From assembly GCA_900547945.1 (NCBI GenBank), contig URIT01000152.1, forward strand, positions 1-6,996: 6,996 nt of DNA, in the 5' to 3' direction. Positions within the stretch are counted from its first letter, which is position 1. The number at the start of each line of letters is the position of its first letter. Made by a program: the position numbers and the translations under genes. The notes beneath the pieces are model-generated. The model was given only the letters and a program-made list of their open reading frames with translations, had not been told where the DNA came from and did no database searches. This stretch comes from an uncultured bacterium (GTDB lineage Bacteria > Verrucomicrobiota > Kiritimatiellia > RFP12 > UBA1067). Below are positions 3,904 through 6,996 of this stretch, one piece after another.

Positions 3904-5097
3904 ATGAACACGACGAGCAAGACAGTCTACTTCGACAACAACGCCACCACCAGGGTCGCGCCCGAGGTGCGCGACGCGATGGAGCCCTTCTTCTGCGACC
4001 TCTACGGCAACCCGTCCTCCATGCACTTCTTCGGCGGACAGGTCGCGCGCCACGTGGAGAGGGCGCGCGAGGAGGTCGCCGCGTTCCTGAACTGCGAGCC
4101 GGACGAGGTCTACTTCACCTCCTGCGCCACGGAGAGCGACAACACCGCGATCCGGGGCTCCGCCGACTGGTACGGCCCGTCGATGAAAGTCGTCACCACC
4201 GCCGTCGAGCACCCCGCCGTCCTCCAGCCCGCGCGACGCCTCAGGGCCCTCGGACACGAAGAGGTCGAACTCCCCGTCGACGCCGTCGGCCAGATCGACC
4301 TCGGCGCGCTGCGCGCCGCGCTCGCGGGCACGAAGAATGCCCTCGTCTCCGTCATGTGGGCGAACAACGAGACGGGCGTCGTCTTCCCCATCCGGGAGGT
4401 CGCGGAAATCGCCAAGGAGTTCGGCGCCACGATGCACACGGACGCCGTGCAGGTGTCGGGCAAGATTCCGATCGACGTCCGGAAGGTCCCCGTGGACATG
4501 CTCTCGATCTCGGGCCATAAGTTCCACGCCCCCAAGGGCGTCGGCGTCCTCTATCTGCGCCGCGGCACGAAGATCAAGCCCTTCATGCTCGGCGGACACC
4601 AGGAAAGCGGCCGCCGCGCCGGCACGGAGAACGTCCCCTACATCGTCGGCCTCGCCAAGGCCTGCGCGCTCGCCACCGCCCACATGGCGGACGAGGCCCG
4701 CGCGCTCGCGCCGCTCCGCGACCGGCTGGAGGCCGGCATCCTCGCCGCCTGCCCGAACGTGCGCGTGAACGGTGACCGCGCGCATCGCCTCCCCAACACG
4801 CTCAACGTCTCCTTCGAGTACATCGAGGGCGAGGCCATCGCCTACCGCCTCTCGGACGTCGGCATCTGCATCTCAACCGGTTCCGCCTGCGCCTCCGGCT
4901 CGCTCGACCCCTCCCACGTCATCCGCGCCATGGGCGTGCCCTTCATCGCCGTCCACGGCTCGGTGCGCTTCTCCCTCTCGCGCTACAACACGATGGAGGA
5001 GGTCGGCTACGTGCTGGAGAAGCTGCCGCCGATCATCAGGGATCTGCGCGCGCTCTCGCCGTTCGGTCCCGACCGGGACCCGACGACGTACAAGTAG
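3904..5097 (+). CDS. nifS: Cysteine desulfurase, NifS/IscS family
   Basis: This 397-residue PLP enzyme converts L-cysteine to L-alanine and delivers the persulfide sulfur to iron-sulfur cluster scaffolds, tRNA thiolation or other acceptors in the cytoplasm. It is a fold-type I aminotransferase-like protein. Visible landmarks are YFDNNATTRV (9-18), TSCATESDN (72-80), His103 in VEHPAV stacking on PLP, NNETG (154-158), Asp180 and Gln183 in HTDAVQ, the Schiff-base Lys206 in SGHKFHAPKG, RRAGTEN (237-243), and catalytic Cys329 in STGSACASGS. The short SACASG loop and the length fit the NifS/IscS class rather than SufS. The ATG at 3904 begins the conserved N-terminus; a GAGG lies 10 nt upstream (3890-3893), somewhat far, and TATGCT (3871-3876) may be its -10. 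No iscU/nifU or iscR is adjacent, so the symbol denotes family only and not nitrogen fixation. It converges with the next gene with 4 bp between stops. Confidence 0.95.
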   Translation: MNTTSKTVYFDNNATTRVAPEVRDAMEPFFCDLYGNPSSMHFFGGQVARHVERAREEVAAFLNCEPDEVYFTSCATESDNTAIRGSADWYGPSMKVVTTAVEHPAVLQPARRLRALGHEEVELPVDAVGQIDLGALRAALAGTKNALVSVMWANNETGVVFPIREVAEIAKEFGATMHTDAVQVSGKIPIDVRKVPVDMLSISGHKFHAPKGVGVLYLRRGTKIKPFMLGGHQESGRRAGTENVPYIVGLAKACALATAHMADEARALAPLRDRLEAGILAACPNVRVNGDRAHRLPNTLNVSFEYIEGEAIAYRLSDVGICISTGSACASGSLDPSHVIRAMGVPFIAVHGSVRFSLSRYNTMEEVGYVLEKLPPIIRDLRALSPFGPDRDPTTYK

Positions 5098-5101
5098 GCT
5101 C

Positions 5102-6996
5102 TCAGCGGAAGATGATGGCCGAGCCCATCCGCCGCGCGTGCGCGACGACGAGCAGGCCATCCGCCACCTCTTCCGCCACAACCTCAACCTTCCAGCCGCG
5201 CCCGAACGCGGCGGCGGCGTCGAGCCGCACGCGCGCGAGGGCCGCCTCGGCGTCAGCCGCCGTCGCGCCCTTGAAGCGCACAAGATTCACCGTGACCTTC
5301 GCGCCCGACGCGGCGGACGGCAGCGCCCCCGGGCGGACGTCCAGCGCACCGTTTCCGTCCCCGTTCGGAAGAATCGCGTCGAGCGCCCGCACCGTCATGC
5401 CCTCCGGCGCATCGACGCGCCAGATGGCCCCCGCGAACCCCTGCAGCGACGCCTGCGCAACCGCGTCCGCCGCTCCGACGGCCAGCACGCCCTGGACGTC
5501 CTGGTTGCGGATGACACCGCTGAACGCATTCGTCGGACAGCAGAGCACGAGCGTTCCCGCCCCCGTCTTGCGCAGGGACGTGGTGCCCGAAATGAGGTTC
5601 GAGATGACGAGCGTCTGCCCTTCCTCGACGCGGATGCGCCCGCCGTCCATCTGCTGCGCGGCGTCGCCCGCGCCGAACGTGATGCCGCGCGTCGGGTCGC
5701 GCATCACGTAGGAGGCGCTGCAGCGGAGCGTCGCGTTCGACGTGAAGAGCAGACGGTCCGCACGGAACGCCGCCGCCGGGCCGCCCATCGCCCGCTCGTC
5801 CGCGAAGTCCACGCAGACGGCGCGCTGGAAGAGTTCCACGCCGCCCGTAAACGCCGTGTTGTCGCCCGTCACGCGGTAGAAGGTCGTCGGCATCTCCGCC
5901 GTGCCGTTTGACGTGTGGTAGTAACGGAAGCGGAGGTCACCCGTCCCCTTCAGCATCGCTTCGAGGTTGAGCGTGCGCGTCGCCCCGCCGTTCTCGATCT
6001 CGAAGGAGAACGGCGTCCCCTTCGCCGCATAGACCATCGCCGTGCCGCAGAGGCGGTTCGCGTCGCCGTCGTTGCGCGTGGAGAGGATGCCGTCCGAGAA
6101 GAGGCGCAGGTCCTCCACGCGCGCCGTCAGGCCATTGATCGCGAAGTCACCGCCCCGCGTGATCGAAAGCGACTGCCCGGCGAACGTCTCGCCGTCGCTG
6201 CGGACGGAGCGCCGCAGAAGCCCGCCCGCCGCCACGCGGTAGTTGCAGGCGGCGTGCGGCGCGGCCCCGTCGCTCCACCGCCCCTTCGACGCCCAGGAGT
6301 CCGCGCCGTTGCCGTCCTGGCCCAGCAGGTCCACCACGGGCGTGCTCGTCTGCACGAAGACGAGCGTGGGGACGCCGCCGACGTCCGCCACCTCGAAGCG
6401 CCCCCGCACGAGGGCGTTGAGGAATTCGTCGTGGCAGGCGGCCGTGAAGTCCGCCGCCGTCACATCCCTCCCCAGGTTCGCCGACGAGAAAAGCGACACG
6501 CGCGTCCCGGCGGGCGTGTCGGACGGATAGCGGTCGAAGACGATCGGGATCGGCCCCGCCGTCCGCTTCGCCACGTCGCCCGCGACGCGCACGAAGTCGT
6601 TCGTGACCGTCCCGTCCTCCCGCTTCACGACGCTCAGCACGAGAGAGCCGTCCTCCTCGACCGTCAGGGACGCCATGCCGAGCGCGCCCACGGCGCTTTC
6701 CATCGTCAGGAAGCCCGGCCGGAGGCTGCCGCCCGCCTTCAGCGTGACGGGGCCCACCCCGTCCGACGTGTCCACGAGCGCGGCGTCATGCAGTTCAATC
6801 GGAAGGTCCGCCTGCCGGTAGCCGGGGTAGACGCGCAGGGAGGCCCCCACCTCGGCGACGATCTTCTCGACGCCCGAGAACGCCACGTCGTCCAGCGCGA
6901 CCGCCGCGCCGGGCGCCACGCGGACGACGCTCGCGCCCGTGCCCGTCACCGAGCCGCCCCGCCCGAAGTAGAACCCCTCGCCCGGCCGCCGCCCGC
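5102..6996 (-). CDS. Large secreted beta-strand-repeat (autotransporter-associated repeat) protein, 5' end outside window
   Basis: The C-terminal 630 residues are visible and the frame is open to the window edge, so the true start is outside; the GTG at 6949 is merely internal. The sequence is built of short beta-strand and turn segments rich in G, V, T, N and D, with few Lys and little helix, as in right-handed beta-helix surface proteins. A repeat-like segment KTGAGTLVLCCPTNAFSGVI (about residue 476) matches the autotransporter-associated beta-strand repeat pattern (G.GTL.L.G.N.YSG). A second module starts near residue 232 with WASKGRWSDGAAPH and TFAGQSLSITRGG, resembling repeated modules in large PVC surface proteins. 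No catalytic motif is seen. The protein ends MGSAIIFR, with no outer-membrane barrel and no LPXTG or PEP-CTERM tail, so how it is exported or anchored is unclear. Signal peptide and promoter would be upstream, beyond 6996. Confidence 0.75.
   Translation of the reverse strand, partial: GRRPGEGFYFGRGGSVTGTGASVVRVAPGAAVALDDVAFSGVEKIVAEVGASLRVYPGYRQADLPIELHDAALVDTSDGVGPVTLKAGGSLRPGFLTMESAVGALGMASLTVEEDGSLVLSVVKREDGTVTNDFVRVAGDVAKRTAGPIPIVFDRYPSDTPAGTRVSLFSSANLGRDVTAADFTAACHDEFLNALVRGRFEVADVGGVPTLVFVQTSTPVVDLLGQDGNGADSWASKGRWSDGAAPHAACNYRVAAGGLLRRSVRSDGETFAGQSLSITRGGDFAINGLTARVEDLRLFSDGILSTRNDGDANRLCGTAMVYAAKGTPFSFEIENGGATRTLNLEAMLKGTGDLRFRYYHTSNGTAEMPTTFYRVTGDNTAFTGGVELFQRAVCVDFADERAMGGPAAAFRADRLLFTSNATLRCSASYVMRDPTRGITFGAGDAAQQMDGGRIRVEEGQTLVISNLISGTTSLRKTGAGTLVLCCPTNAFSGVIRNQDVQGVLAVGAADAVAQASLQGFAGAIWRVDAPEGMTVRALDAILPNGDGNGALDVRPGALPSAASGAKVTVNLVRFKGATAADAEAALARVRLDAAAAFGRGWKVEVVAEEVADGLLVVAHARRMGSAIIFR

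Noticed and set aside
3880..4785. 301-codon minus-strand open frame opposite nifS
   Set aside because: It is antisense to a gene with all catalytic motifs of a cysteine desulfurase; the frame is Gly/Arg/Asp-rich with no family match.
5065..5080. GGTCCC-GACC-GGGACC hairpin near the end of nifS as a terminator
   Set aside because: It lies within codons for PFGPDRDP, has a 6-bp stem and no following T-run; it is likely a coding coincidence.
4772..5911. 379-codon plus-strand open frame overlapping nifS and the surface protein
   Set aside because: It spans the convergent junction of two real genes in other frames and is an Arg/Ala/Pro-rich low-complexity shadow.

Overview
The window reads as bacterial chromosome with two textures. 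From about 3840 to 6996 and through 1888-2888 it is very GC-rich, with strong third-position G/C. The stretch 1-1840 and patches of 2900-3840 are visibly AT-richer and hold a recombinase, a toxin-antitoxin pair, perfect palindromes and several broken genes. The long secreted beta-strand-repeat protein at the right end, with W-x-DG-APH-like and TFAG-x-SL segments and a GAGTLVL repeat, next to a NifS-type cysteine desulfurase, fits a PVC-superphylum bacterium such as Kiritimatiellota. That placement is a weak inference from protein style, not a database result.

Layout: 42-668 (-) is a Mpi/Hin-like serine recombinase. 707-1011 (+) is a frameshifted remnant of a LexA/S24-like peptidase domain. 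1023-1056 is a perfect 34-bp palindrome. 1165-1781 (-) is a vapBC-type toxin-antitoxin operon with a recognisable promoter. 1888-2888 (-) is azlC-azlD, a two-subunit branched-chain amino acid exporter, preceded by a 45-codon flavodoxin-like remnant (2902-3039, -). 3144-3257 (+) is a GNAT acetyltransferase C-terminal remnant. 3258-3582 has no gene but contains a long hairpin with a possible pseudoknot. 3583-3622 is a second perfect palindrome (40 bp) with the same core as the first. 3599-3799 (-) is a probable remnant of a DprA/SLOG-like gene, its stop codon supplied by the palindrome. 3904-5097 (+) is a complete cysteine desulfurase. 5102-6996 (-) is the C-terminal 630 residues of a large surface protein that continues beyond the window.

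Working together: vapB/vapC form one self-regulated module and azlC/azlD one transporter. Otherwise the left 3.8 kb is a graveyard of gene fragments with repeats between conserved housekeeping genes, typical of an accessory integration hot spot. The most interesting items are the two related palindromes, which differ by a symmetrical compensatory change and each sit at the 3' end of a broken gene, and the structured gene-free segment 3451-3541. I see no CRISPR array, rRNA, tRNA or complete insertion sequence.
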